Of a stretch of 54,410 bases of DNA, positions 8,523 to 16,856 are shown in pieces. Each line of letters begins with the position of its first letter. Position 1 is the stretch's first letter. This stretch comes from Paracoccaceae bacterium. GTDB lineage: Bacteria > Pseudomonadota > Alphaproteobacteria > Rhodobacterales > Rhodobacteraceae. Below the pieces are notes generated by a model that was not told the origin of the DNA, searched no databases, and saw nothing but the letters and a program-made list of their open reading frames with translations. The position numbers and the translations under genes were made by a program. The stretch is taken from assembly GCA_007128135.1 (NCBI GenBank), contig SKYA01000073.1, forward strand, positions 1 to 54,410, read 5' to 3'.

Positions 8523-10091
8523 TTATCCGAAAGCGTCGGGTTCCGAGGCCTTGCGCTGGTCGATATAGGCCTGGATCGCTTCGGTAATCGCGGGGTCGAG
8601 CGCAGGCTGCTGGTAATCCCCCAGCATCTTTTTCACCCGTGCGCTGGCCAGCGCCTGTGTGTCGCGCGCGCCTTCTTCGTCCCAGGTCTCGAAGGGTTTG
8701 TAGTCCAGCAGGTCCGAGCGCCAGAACGCATCCTTGAAATTGGCCTGCGTATGGGCACAGCCAAGGTAATGTCCGCCAGGGCCGACTTCGCGGATGGCGT
8801 CCATCGCCTGCCCATTCCCGGACATGTCCACACCCTTGGCCAGCTGGTGCAGCGCACCGAGCTGGTCGGCATCCATGACGAATTTCTCGTAGGAGGACAC
8901 AAGCCCCCCTTCCAGCCAGCCGCAGGCATGCAGCATGAAATTGACTCCTGCCAGGAGCGCCATGTTCAGGCTGTTCGCGGTTTCATATGCCGCCTGCGCA
9001 TCCGGCAGTTTCGAGCCGCAGAACGCGCCGCCCGACCGGTAGGGCAGGCCCAGACGCCGCGCCAGTTGCCCCGCGCCATAGGTGATCAGTGCGGCCTCTG
9101 GCGTGCCGAAAGTGGGGGCGCCGGAGTTCATGTCTATGGAGGTGACGAACGCGCCCATGATCACCGGGGCTCCAGGGCGGACAAGCTGGCTATAGGCCAC
9201 GCCCGCCAGCACTTCGGCCAGTACCTGTGTCAGCGTGCCCGCGACGGTGGTGGGGGCCATCGCGCCACCAACGATGAAGGGCGAGATGATGCAGGCCTGA
9301 TTTGCCCGCGCATAGACCTCCAGCGCGCCCATCATCACTGAATCGAACGTCAGGGGCGAGTTGATGTTGATCAGTGAGGTCATGACCGTGTTCTGGTCCA
9401 CGAAATCCTCTCCGAACAGCAGTTTCGCCATTTCCACGGAATCGGCGGCGCGCACGGGCTCGGTGACGGACCCCATGAACGGCTTGTCGGAATAGAGCAT
9501 ATGCGCCTGAAGCATATCGAGATGGCGCTTGTTCACGGCGATGTCGGTCGGCTCGCATACTGTACCGCCCGAGTGGTGCAGCCATTTCGACATATAGCCG
9601 AGTTTAACGAAATTGCGGAAATCCTCCATCGTGGCATAGCGTCGCCCGCCTGCCGCATCGCGGACGAAGGGCGGACCATAGACCGGCGCCAGCACCAGAC
9701 TGCGCCCGCCTATTTCCACATTGCGGGCCGGGTTGCGGGCATGCTGGATGAAGCGTCCGGGCGCAGTGGCGCAAAGCTGTCGGGCAAGGCCGCGCGGAAT
9801 ACGAACGCGCTCGCCCTCGACTTCGGCGCCGGCATTGCGCCAGATGTCCAGCGCCTCGGGATTGTCCACGAAATTCACGCCGATTTCGGCCAGCACTGTC
9901 TCGGCATTGGCCTCGATGATCTGAAGCGCCTCTTCGTTCAGCACTTCCAGATCAGGGATGTTGCGCTCGATATAGCGCGCGGACTCGATGCTGACTGCCG
10001 TGCGTGCTGCGCGTCGCGCAGCCCCGCCGCCGGCGCCGCGCGCGCGACGCCCGCTTGAGGGTTGGCCCATGTCCGTTGCCGCATCTGCCAT
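8523..10091 (-). CDS. MttB-family (trimethylamine methyltransferase-like) protein, non-pyrrolysine type
   Basis: MttB-type enzymes move a methyl group from a quaternary or tertiary amine to a corrinoid protein; family members without pyrrolysine act on compounds such as glycine betaine. The 522-residue product has the TIM-barrel family signatures: ALEVYARANQACIISPFIVG, SIDMNSGAPTFGTPEA, LHACGWLEGGLVSSYEKFVM and AIREVGPGGHYLGCAHT. The frame is open throughout, with no internal TAG, so it does not use pyrrolysine. The first 32 residues form a low-complexity Gly/Arg/Ala tail (GRRARGAGGGAARRAART). I set the start at 10091, where MADAATDMG begins. No corrinoid protein, corrinoid activator or tetrahydrofolate methyltransferase gene lies next to it. 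It is divergent from nadA. Confidence 0.85.
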   Translation of the reverse strand: MADAATDMGQPSSGRRARGAGGGAARRAARTAVSIESARYIERNIPDLEVLNEEALQIIEANAETVLAEIGVNFVDNPEALDIWRNAGAEVEGERVRIPRGLARQLCATAPGRFIQHARNPARNVEIGGRSLVLAPVYGPPFVRDAAGGRRYATMEDFRNFVKLGYMSKWLHHSGGTVCEPTDIAVNKRHLDMLQAHMLYSDKPFMGSVTEPVRAADSVEMAKLLFGEDFVDQNTVMTSLININSPLTFDSVMMGALEVYARANQACIISPFIVGGAMAPTTVAGTLTQVLAEVLAGVAYSQLVRPGAPVIMGAFVTSIDMNSGAPTFGTPEAALITYGAGQLARRLGLPYRSGGAFCGSKLPDAQAAYETANSLNMALLAGVNFMLHACGWLEGGLVSSYEKFVMDADQLGALHQLAKGVDMSGNGQAMDAIREVGPGGHYLGCAHTQANFKDAFWRSDLLDYKPFETWDEEGARDTQALASARVKKMLGDYQQPALDPAITEAIQAYIDQRKASEPDAFG

Positions 10092-10283
10092 GATCCGCCA
10101 CTCCTGATTCAGCTGCCGCCTGGCAGGTCTTCCGTTGCACTCTCGTAGCGCGCGCGCGTACGGCGCTCTGGCCAGTTTGCGGCGCTCTCGGGTGCAAAGC
10201 GACACCCTGCGCCGACATGCCGCGCCTTTGAGGAGGAGCGATTTTCCTTGATCTTCCGACCCTGCCCCCCATATGCAGGCCCC

Positions 10284-10298
10284 GCCTGACTTTCAGGC
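10284..10298 (+). promoter_or_regulatory. Small hairpin in the nadA leader
   Basis: GCCTGA (10284-10289) and TCAGGC (10293-10298) form a perfect 6-bp inverted repeat with the 3-base spacer CTT, 23 bp before the nadA start. It could be an operator or leader hairpin controlling NAD synthesis. A poor promoter-like pair (TTGATC 10248-10253, TATGCA 10272-10277, 18-bp spacing) lies just upstream. It does not look like a known NAD riboswitch to me. Confidence 0.3.
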
Positions 10299-10321
10299 AC
10301 GAGAAAGATCGGAGCTTTGCG

Positions 10322-11371
10322 ATGCTGGACATGCCCGCCATCCGCGACGACCTGAATGCGGTCTACGACCTGGCACCCAACCCGGTGCTGGCTACCGGCA
10401 TGCAAACCGAATACGCGCGGATGGCGCGTGTGGTCTCTCCTGCCGACTGGGCCATCCACGCGCCTTATGTCGCCGCCATCAACCAGCTGAAAAAGGAACG
10501 CAACGCTGCGATCCTGGCGCATAATTACATGACCCCGGAGATCTATCACGGCATTGCCGATGTGGTGGGCGACAGCCTGCAACTTGCGATCGAGGCGACC
10601 AGGACCGAGGCCGAGGTCATCGTGCAATGCGGTGTGCATTTCATGGCCGAGACCTCGAAGATACTGAACCCCGCCAAGACCGTGCTGTTGCCGGATATGG
10701 CGGCGGGGTGTTCCCTGGCTGACAGCATCACGGCCGAAGGCGTTGCCGAGATGCGCGCGCGCTATCCTGGTGCCCCGGTCGTGAGCTACGTCAACACCAC
10801 CGCCGAGGTGAAGGCGGCCTCCGACATCTGCTGTACCTCGGCCAACGCAGTGCAGATCATCCGCGCACTGGAGGCCGAGACGATCATCATGACGCCGGAC
10901 AAGTATCTGGCTCAGAACGTGGCCGCGCAGGTGCCCAAGAAACGCATTGTCTGGTGGGATGGTTCGTGCATCGTGCATGAGCAATACACGGCACAGGACA
11001 TACGCGATTTTCGCACCTGGAACCCGGACACGCGCATCATCGCGCACCCGGAATGCCCGCCCGATGTCGTGGCCGAGGCGGATTTCTCGGGTTCTACGGC
11101 CGGGATTCTCGATTACGTGAGTCGCGAGCGGCCCGGGCGCGCGATGCTGGTGACCGAGTGCTCCATGGCCTCCAACATCTCGGACGCGCATCCGGAGGTC
11201 GAGTTCGTCGGCCCGTGCAATATGTGCCCCTACATGAAGAAGATCACCCTGGAAAAGGTGCTCTGGTCGCTACACACGATGACGACGCAGATCGAGGTCG
11301 CCCCGGAAATGGCCGACAAGGCGCGGCTGGCCGTGCAACGGATGATCGACCTCTCCGCAAGGAAAGCCTGA
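10322..11371 (+). CDS. nadA: Quinolinate synthase A
   Basis: NadA condenses iminoaspartate with dihydroxyacetone phosphate to quinolinate, the second step of NAD synthesis from aspartate. The 349-residue product keeps the three cysteines expected to hold the catalytic 4Fe-4S cluster: Cys103 (IVQCGVHFMAETSKIL), Cys216 (WWDGSCIVHEQY) and Cys299 (FVGPCNMCPYMKKITLEK). AILAHNY and GDSLQLA near residues 63-90 are also family signatures. nadB follows after 4 bp, so the genes are one operon. The ATG at 10322 is the first in frame, with a GGAG-containing leader. Confidence 0.97.
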   Translation: MLDMPAIRDDLNAVYDLAPNPVLATGMQTEYARMARVVSPADWAIHAPYVAAINQLKKERNAAILAHNYMTPEIYHGIADVVGDSLQLAIEATRTEAEVIVQCGVHFMAETSKILNPAKTVLLPDMAAGCSLADSITAEGVAEMRARYPGAPVVSYVNTTAEVKAASDICCTSANAVQIIRALEAETIIMTPDKYLAQNVAAQVPKKRIVWWDGSCIVHEQYTAQDIRDFRTWNPDTRIIAHPECPPDVVAEADFSGSTAGILDYVSRERPGRAMLVTECSMASNISDAHPEVEFVGPCNMCPYMKKITLEKVLWSLHTMTTQIEVAPEMADKARLAVQRMIDLSARKA

Positions 11372-11375
11372 GCGC

Positions 11376-12941
11376 ATGGAGCGCACCGGTCGCGTGGTCA
11401 TTGTCGGCGCCGGACTGGGCGGGCTTTATGCAGCGCTGATGCTTGCGCCCCGCCCCGTGCTGGTCATCTCGCCGGAAACGCTGGGCGAAGGCGCTTCTTC
11501 GGCATGGGCCCAGGGCGGGATCGCCGCGGCCATGGCCGCGGCCGACAGCCCACGGTCCCATGCCGTTGACACGCTGGCTGCGGGCGCTGGCACAGTCGAT
11601 GCCGCGATTGCCGATCTGGTGACACGGGCCGCGCCCGAGCATATCCGCGACCTTACAGAGAAAGGTGCGCCCTTCGACCGGGACGCTATGGGCGGCTATG
11701 TCCTGAACCATGAGGCCGCGCATTCCGTCCCGCGCGTCGTGCGCGTCAAGGGCGATCAGGCGGGCCGCAAGATCATGGAGACGCTGATTGCCGCAGTGCG
11801 CTCCACGCCATCTGTTCAGGTCATGGAGCGGGTGGTCGCGCAGGGGCTTGTGGTCGAGCATGGCCGTGTGGTGGGGATCCAGCTAGCACAGGTCTCGGGC
11901 GGGGCGGTAAGCAAGGCGCGCGCCTTGCATGCGCCTGCAGTGGTGCTCGCGGGCGGTGGCTCGGGCGGGCTCTATGCCCTGACGACGAATCCGCCGCGTA
12001 TTCGAGGGCAGGTGGCGGGGCTGGCCGCTCGGGCGGGCGCCGAGATGGCGGATATGGAATTCGTCCAGTTTCATCCGACGGCAATGGATGTCGGCCTGGA
12101 CCCCGCCCCGCTGGCGACCGAGGCTCTCCGCGGCGAAGGCGCGCGGCTGGTCAATGCGCGCGGCGAAACCTTCATGGATGCCGAGCACCCGCTGGCCGAA
12201 CTTGCCCCGCGCGACATTGTCGCGCGTGCGGTCTTCGCGCAGTCTCAGGCCGGTTTGCGCCCGATGCTCGACACCCGTGCCGCCATCGGGGCCGAGATCC
12301 TGACCCGCTTTCCGACCGTGGCCGAGGCCTGCACCCGGGCAGGCATTGACCCGGTGCACGACCCTGTCCCGGTGGCAGCTGCGGCGCATTACCACATGGG
12401 CGGCGTGGCGACCGATGAACATGGGCGCGCGTCCCTTCCTGGGCTCTGGGTCTGTGGCGAGGCAGCGTCGACCGGGCTGCACGGAGCCAACCGGCTGGCG
12501 TCCAACGGCGTGCTGGAGGCGCTGGTCTTTGCGCGGCGCGTTGCTCAGGATATCCCTGCTGCTTCCGCTTCGGACGGTGGCGATGCGCCCGCTGTCGCGC
12601 TGGCCTTTGCGCCGGGCGGCGTGTCGCTGGATGCGCAGGCTGTGACTGCGTTACGGCAGACCATGACCGCGCATGTCGGGGTGCGCCGCACTGGTACGGG
12701 GCTGCGCAAGGCACTGGGGCGCATCACGTCGCTGGCCCATGCCCATGCCGGTTGTCCGGATTTTCTCAACATGACGGCCACTGCGACGCTGATCGCGGCG
12801 GCGGCACTTCTGCGCTGCGAAAGCCGGGGTGCGCACTGGCGAGATGATTTCCCGTCCGCCGATCCGGCGCAGGCAACGCGCTCCCGGATGCGTCTGGAAC
12901 CCGCGCAGCACATGGCCGAAGCCTGTATGGAGGTCCAATGA
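11376..12941 (+). CDS. nadB: L-aspartate oxidase
   Basis: NadB is an FAD enzyme that oxidises L-aspartate to iminoaspartate, the substrate of NadA. The 521-residue product starts with the dinucleotide-binding fold VVIVGAGLGGLYAALML and has the succinate-dehydrogenase-like landmarks SSAWAQGGIAAAM, FVQFHPTAM, EALRGEGARLVN and HYHMGGVATDEHGR, then CGEAASTGLHGANRLASN. The C-terminal helical domain (after about residue 400) is present although shorter on conserved charge than in enterobacteria. It lies between nadA (4 bp upstream) and nadC (4-base overlap), which supports translational coupling. Confidence 0.97.
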   Translation: MERTGRVVIVGAGLGGLYAALMLAPRPVLVISPETLGEGASSAWAQGGIAAAMAAADSPRSHAVDTLAAGAGTVDAAIADLVTRAAPEHIRDLTEKGAPFDRDAMGGYVLNHEAAHSVPRVVRVKGDQAGRKIMETLIAAVRSTPSVQVMERVVAQGLVVEHGRVVGIQLAQVSGGAVSKARALHAPAVVLAGGGSGGLYALTTNPPRIRGQVAGLAARAGAEMADMEFVQFHPTAMDVGLDPAPLATEALRGEGARLVNARGETFMDAEHPLAELAPRDIVARAVFAQSQAGLRPMLDTRAAIGAEILTRFPTVAEACTRAGIDPVHDPVPVAAAAHYHMGGVATDEHGRASLPGLWVCGEAASTGLHGANRLASNGVLEALVFARRVAQDIPAASASDGGDAPAVALAFAPGGVSLDAQAVTALRQTMTAHVGVRRTGTGLRKALGRITSLAHAHAGCPDFLNMTATATLIAAAALLRCESRGAHWRDDFPSADPAQATRSRMRLEPAQHMAEACMEVQ

Positions 12942-13786
12942 GTTTCTCCCCGCTGCCTGAATTGCTGCTGGAGCCTCTGGTGCGCGCGGCCCTGATCGAG
13001 GATCTCGGGCCGGCGGGTGACGCGACCACGCGCGCGGTCATCCCCGAGGGGCTGCGCTACACTGCGCAACTGAATGCGCGCGAGTCGGGCGTGATTTCGG
13101 GGATGCAGCCTGCAGCGCTGGCCTTTCGGCTGGTGGACCCTGCGCTGATGGTCGAGATCGTCCGGCCGGATGGCAGTTCAGTCGTGGCGGGTGACGTCGT
13201 GATGCGGATCGAGGGTGTTGCGGGCTCGATCCTTTCGGCCGAGCGCGTGGCGCTGAATTTCGCCGGGCGGCTGTCCGGCATTGCCACACTGACAGCGGCT
13301 TTCGTTCGCGAGACTGCGGGAACCGGGGCACGGATTACCTGTACGCGCAAGACGACGCCTGGCTTGCGGCTGGTCGAGAAGGAGGCCGTGCTGCATGGAG
13401 GCGGTGCCGCGCATCGCTACGGTCTGTCGGATGCGATCCTGATCAAGGATAATCATATCGCTGCGGCGGGGGGCGTCGCAGCAGTGCTGCAGGCCGCGCG
13501 GACGCGCGCGAGCCATATGCGCCGAATCGAGATCGAGGTCGATACCATGGCACAGCTTGACGAGGTTCTGGCCGTGGGGGGAGGCGACGTCGTGTTGCTG
13601 GACAACATGAATACCGAGATGCTTGTCGAGGCGGTTGTCCGTGTGGACGGACGGCTTGTGACCGAAGCCTCGGGCAACATGCAACTCGAGCGCATTGCCG
13701 AGGTGGCGCGCACCGGCGTGGATTTCATCTCGGTCGGGGCGTTGACGCATTCGGCGCCTGTGCTCGATCTTGGGCTGGATTTCTGA
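12938..13786 (+). CDS. nadC: Nicotinate-nucleotide pyrophosphorylase (quinolinate phosphoribosyltransferase)
   Basis: NadC converts quinolinate and PRPP to nicotinate mononucleotide with loss of CO2, joining the de novo route to common NAD synthesis. The 282-residue product has the family segments LIEDLGPAGDATTRAV, LNFAGRLSGIATLT, ARITCTRKTTPGLR, EKEAVLHGGGAAHRYGLSD, ILIKDNHI and EASGNMQLERIAEVARTGVD. The start codon overlaps the nadB stop (ATGA). It closes the nadABC operon and is followed by a strong palindrome. Confidence 0.97.
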   Translation: MSFSPLPELLLEPLVRAALIEDLGPAGDATTRAVIPEGLRYTAQLNARESGVISGMQPAALAFRLVDPALMVEIVRPDGSSVVAGDVVMRIEGVAGSILSAERVALNFAGRLSGIATLTAAFVRETAGTGARITCTRKTTPGLRLVEKEAVLHGGGAAHRYGLSDAILIKDNHIAAAGGVAAVLQAARTRASHMRRIEIEVDTMAQLDEVLAVGGGDVVLLDNMNTEMLVEAVVRVDGRLVTEASGNMQLERIAEVARTGVDFISVGALTHSAPVLDLGLDF

Positions 13787-13807
13787 TCCCTCCCTGCAGT
13801 GTGCAAT

Positions 13808-13833
13808 TGCGGCCCCGCCGCGGCGGGGCCGCA
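13808..13833. terminator. 26-bp perfect palindrome after nadC
   Basis: The arms TGCGGCCCCGCCG (13808-13820) and CGGCGGGGCCGCA (13821-13833) are exact reverse complements with no spacer. In RNA this gives an 11-bp, almost all G/C stem with a CGCG loop. It starts 22 bp after the nadC stop. There is no T-run after it, so it may stabilise the nad mRNA 3' end or terminate only weakly. Confidence 0.45.
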
Positions 13834-13903
13834 CTCTGGTGTGACTTGAGCCTCGAGGGCAGGCGGGTTAGACAGGTCGGCGCGGACAGGAGCGGGGCCA
13901 CTG

Positions 13904-14554
13904 GTGCGCTGGGGAGTTGCATTTTCGTTGCTGATGCTGATTGCGGCGCCCTTGCGGGCGCATCCGCATATCTTTGTCGATGTCGAACTGGCAATTCTCT
14001 TCGATAGTGATGGTCGGCCCGAGGCTGTCGAGATTGCCTGGGTCTATGACGAGTTCTTCTCCATGCTGCTTGTCTCGGACATGGGTCTTGACCCCGATTT
14101 CACGGGCACCGTGACCGAAGAAGAGCGGGAATCGCTGGACGGGTTCGACATGAACTGGATCGAGGATTATCACGGCGACACGCATGTCTCTCAGGGCGGG
14201 CGACCCTTTGCGCTGACCGGGCCGGTCGAGTGGAGCTCGGACTACCGTGATGGACAGTTGCGCTCGCGCCATCTGCGCCGCTTCCATGATGCGCCGGACC
14301 CGACACGGGAATGGACCATCGCAGTCTATGATCCGACCTATTACACCAGTTATACACTTGTCGGCCAGCCGAGGGTCACGGGCCGCAGCGATTGCATTGC
14401 CCGTGTCTTCGAGCCTGACTGGGATGCGGCCCTCGAAACGCTCGAGGCCGCCCTTGACGAGTTGCTGGGAGCAGGGGGCGACATCGAGGCAGAGTTCCCG
14501 GCGGTGGGCGCGCTTTTCTCGGACGAGGTGAGGCTGACATGCGCCGCGCCTTGA
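13904..14554 (+). CDS. DUF1007 family protein, probable metal-transport partner
   Basis: A 216-residue exported protein starting with a short signal peptide (about residues 1-18) and the mature N terminus HPHIFVDVELAILF, the DUF1007 hallmark. These proteins nearly always sit next to NicO/RcnA-type permeases and are thought to help nickel, cobalt or zinc transport from the periplasm; the exact role is not established. The start is a GTG at 13904, preceded by GGACAGGAGCGGGG. Its end overlaps the start of the NicO gene by 16 bp, so the two are co-translated. Confidence 0.85.
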   Translation: MRWGVAFSLLMLIAAPLRAHPHIFVDVELAILFDSDGRPEAVEIAWVYDEFFSMLLVSDMGLDPDFTGTVTEEERESLDGFDMNWIEDYHGDTHVSQGGRPFALTGPVEWSSDYRDGQLRSRHLRRFHDAPDPTREWTIAVYDPTYYTSYTLVGQPRVTGRSDCIARVFEPDWDAALETLEAALDELLGAGGDIEAEFPAVGALFSDEVRLTCAAP

Positions 14555-15438
14555 TCCTGGCCGCACTCGTTATAATCGCGGGGATGGTGGTGCTCTGGGC
14601 GTCAGGCGGCATGGCGCAGGTCACCGTCTGGGCGATGGAGGCGCAGCGCGGCTTTCATGCGCAGATGGCACAGGGCCTGCGCGCGTTGCGCACAGGTCAT
14701 CCGGGGGCGCTGACAGCCTTCTGGTGGCTCTGCTTCGCCTATGGGTTCGTCCATGCGGTGGGGCCGGGGCATGGCAAGTTTCTGATCGCGGCCTATGGGG
14801 CCGGGGTCGAGGTGCCGCTCGGGCGGCTTGTCGGGGTCGGACTGGCGGCTTCGCTTGCACAGGGGCTGAGCGCGATTGTGCTGGTCTATGCGGGTGTGCT
14901 GGTCTTTGACGCCTCGCGCGAGGCGCTGCAACTGACGGGTGATGTCTGGCTGGAGCGGGCGAGTCTGATCGCGATAGCACTCATCGGGATCTGGCTGATG
15001 AGCCGCGCGCTGCGGCGCGTTATAGCGATGGATTTGGCTCCGCCGGTGCCTGCCGGGGCAGGCGGCCATGGAACCTGTTCGGAATGTGGTCACCGGCACG
15101 GTCCGGACCTGCATGAGGTCAGCGCCTTGCGCGGCTTGCGCGACACGCTGGCGCTGATCGGAGCGATTGCGGTCCGGCCGTGCACCGGCGCCCTCTTCGT
15201 GCTGATCCTGACATGGCGCATGGGACTCGTCTGGCAGGGGATCATCGGGGTTCTGTCCATGGCGCTGGGCACGGCGTCCGTCACCATGTCAGTTGCCGCG
15301 ACAGCCGTGATGGCGCGCGAGGGCGCTGTCGGACTGTTCTCGCGACTGGACCGCGTGCGTCTGGTCATGCCGGCAATCGAAGGAGTTGCAGGTCTGGCCA
15401 TCGTTCTTTTGGCGCTGAACATGTTAAAAATGTCCTGA
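14539..15438 (+). CDS. NicO/RcnA-type nickel-cobalt transporter
   Basis: A 299-residue inner-membrane protein with about six transmembrane helices. The metal-handling motif HAVGPGHGK (about residues 71-79) lies in one helix and RPCTGALF (about residues 214-221) in another; both are typical of the NicO family. A cytoplasmic or periplasmic loop at about residues 172-195 carries a likely metal-binding cluster, HGTCSECGHRHGPDLHE. Direction (uptake or efflux) cannot be read from the sequence. It overlaps the DUF1007 gene. Confidence 0.88.
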   Translation: MRRALILAALVIIAGMVVLWASGGMAQVTVWAMEAQRGFHAQMAQGLRALRTGHPGALTAFWWLCFAYGFVHAVGPGHGKFLIAAYGAGVEVPLGRLVGVGLAASLAQGLSAIVLVYAGVLVFDASREALQLTGDVWLERASLIAIALIGIWLMSRALRRVIAMDLAPPVPAGAGGHGTCSECGHRHGPDLHEVSALRGLRDTLALIGAIAVRPCTGALFVLILTWRMGLVWQGIIGVLSMALGTASVTMSVAATAVMAREGAVGLFSRLDRVRLVMPAIEGVAGLAIVLLALNMLKMS

Positions 15439-15479
15439 GCCATCTTGCCGCGCATCGAGGGTCAGGCTAACCGGGCAGG

Positions 15480-16856
15480 ATGCGCGCTGCATTTACACAT
15501 TTCCGGACGAATCTGCGCATGGTGCTTGCGCTGGGGCTACCACTTGCGGGCAGTCATCTGGCACAGTTCCTGCTGGCGGTGACCGACACGATCATGCTGG
15601 GCTGGTATGGGGTTGCCGATCTGGCGGCCGGGGTAATCGGCGCGGCGCTGTTCTTCGCCGTTTTCACTTTCGGGACAGGCTTTGCCAATGCCGTGATGCC
15701 GATGGTGGCGACCGCCGCGGCCTCGGAGGATGATACCGAAGTACGGCGTGCTACGCGCATGGGCCTGTGGCTGTCGATCGGCTTCGGGCTGGTGGCGCTG
15801 CCGCTGTTCTGGTTTTCGGGCACGCTGCTGGCCCTGCTGCATCAGCCCGAGGACGTCGTGCCGCTGGGCGAGGCCTATATGCGCGTTCTTGGCTTCTCGC
15901 TGGTGCCTGCGCTGATCGTAATGGTGCTCAAGAACTATCTTGCCGCCCTCGGACGGACGCAGGTGGCGCTCTGGGTCACGGTCGGGGCCGTGTTCCTGAA
16001 TGTCGCGCTGAACTGGGTTTTCATCTTCGGCAATCTGGGCGTTCCCGAGATGGGCGTGCGCGGCGCGGCTGCGGCAACGATCTTGGTCAGCCTTGCGACA
16101 GCAGCAGCACTGGCGCTCTATTGCGCCGGTCTGCCGGCCCTGCGCCGCTATGCGCTGTTTCAGCGCTTCTGGCGGGCGGACTGGCTGGCGATGGTGCAGG
16201 TCTGGCGGCTGGGCTGGCCGATCGGCGTGGCGCTGGTTGCCGAGACTGCCTTGTTCTCGGCTGCGGCCATCATGGTTGGCTGGATCGGCACGCATGAGCT
16301 GGCCGCACATGGCATCGCGCTTGAAATCACCGCGATGCTGTTCATGGTGCATCTGGGCTTTTCCAATGCTGCGACCGTGCTGGTGGGGCGCGCACGCGGA
16401 CGCCGCGACCAGAGCGCGCTGCGCTCGGGCGCGCTGACTGCTGTGGGCGTGTCTGTGGTCTTCGCGCTGATGACGATGGTGGTCTATGTCACCTCGGGGC
16501 CGTTCCTTGTCGGGCTGTTCCTGTCGCCAGCCGAGCCAGCGCGGGCCGACATCATCGCGATCGGCGCGTCTTTCCTGATTGTTGCGGCCGTGTTCCAGCT
16601 TGCGGATGGCGCGCAGGTGATGGCAATGGGGCTGCTTCGCGGGGTGCAGGACACACGCGGGCCGATGTTGATAGCGGCATTCAGCTATTGGGGCGTGGGC
16701 CTGCCGACAAGCTATTTTCTGGGGATAAGACTGGATTATGGCGGTGAAGGGGTCTGGGCCGGGCTGGTGGTCGGACTGTCGGTCGCCGCGCTGCTGTTGA
16801 TGATGAGGTTCTGGCGCGGGCCGGGCAGGGTGGACGCGCAGCCATGGCACGCATGA
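15480..16856 (+). CDS. MATE family multidrug/toxin exporter
   Basis: A 458-residue, 12-helix inner-membrane protein of the MATE (MatE domain, NorM-like) family, which exports cationic drugs or metabolites using Na+ or H+ gradients. Each half begins with a characteristic segment: LGLPLAGSHLAQFLLAVTDT (about residues 18-37) and RLGWPIGVALVAETALFSAA (about residues 243-262). The start at 15480 is preceded by GGGCAGG. The downstream EamA gene overlaps its end by 13 bp, suggesting a shared transcript. Substrate unknown. Confidence 0.9.
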   Translation: MRAAFTHFRTNLRMVLALGLPLAGSHLAQFLLAVTDTIMLGWYGVADLAAGVIGAALFFAVFTFGTGFANAVMPMVATAAASEDDTEVRRATRMGLWLSIGFGLVALPLFWFSGTLLALLHQPEDVVPLGEAYMRVLGFSLVPALIVMVLKNYLAALGRTQVALWVTVGAVFLNVALNWVFIFGNLGVPEMGVRGAAAATILVSLATAAALALYCAGLPALRRYALFQRFWRADWLAMVQVWRLGWPIGVALVAETALFSAAAIMVGWIGTHELAAHGIALEITAMLFMVHLGFSNAATVLVGRARGRRDQSALRSGALTAVGVSVVFALMTMVVYVTSGPFLVGLFLSPAEPARADIIAIGASFLIVAAVFQLADGAQVMAMGLLRGVQDTRGPMLIAAFSYWGVGLPTSYFLGIRLDYGGEGVWAGLVVGLSVAALLLMMRFWRGPGRVDAQPWHA

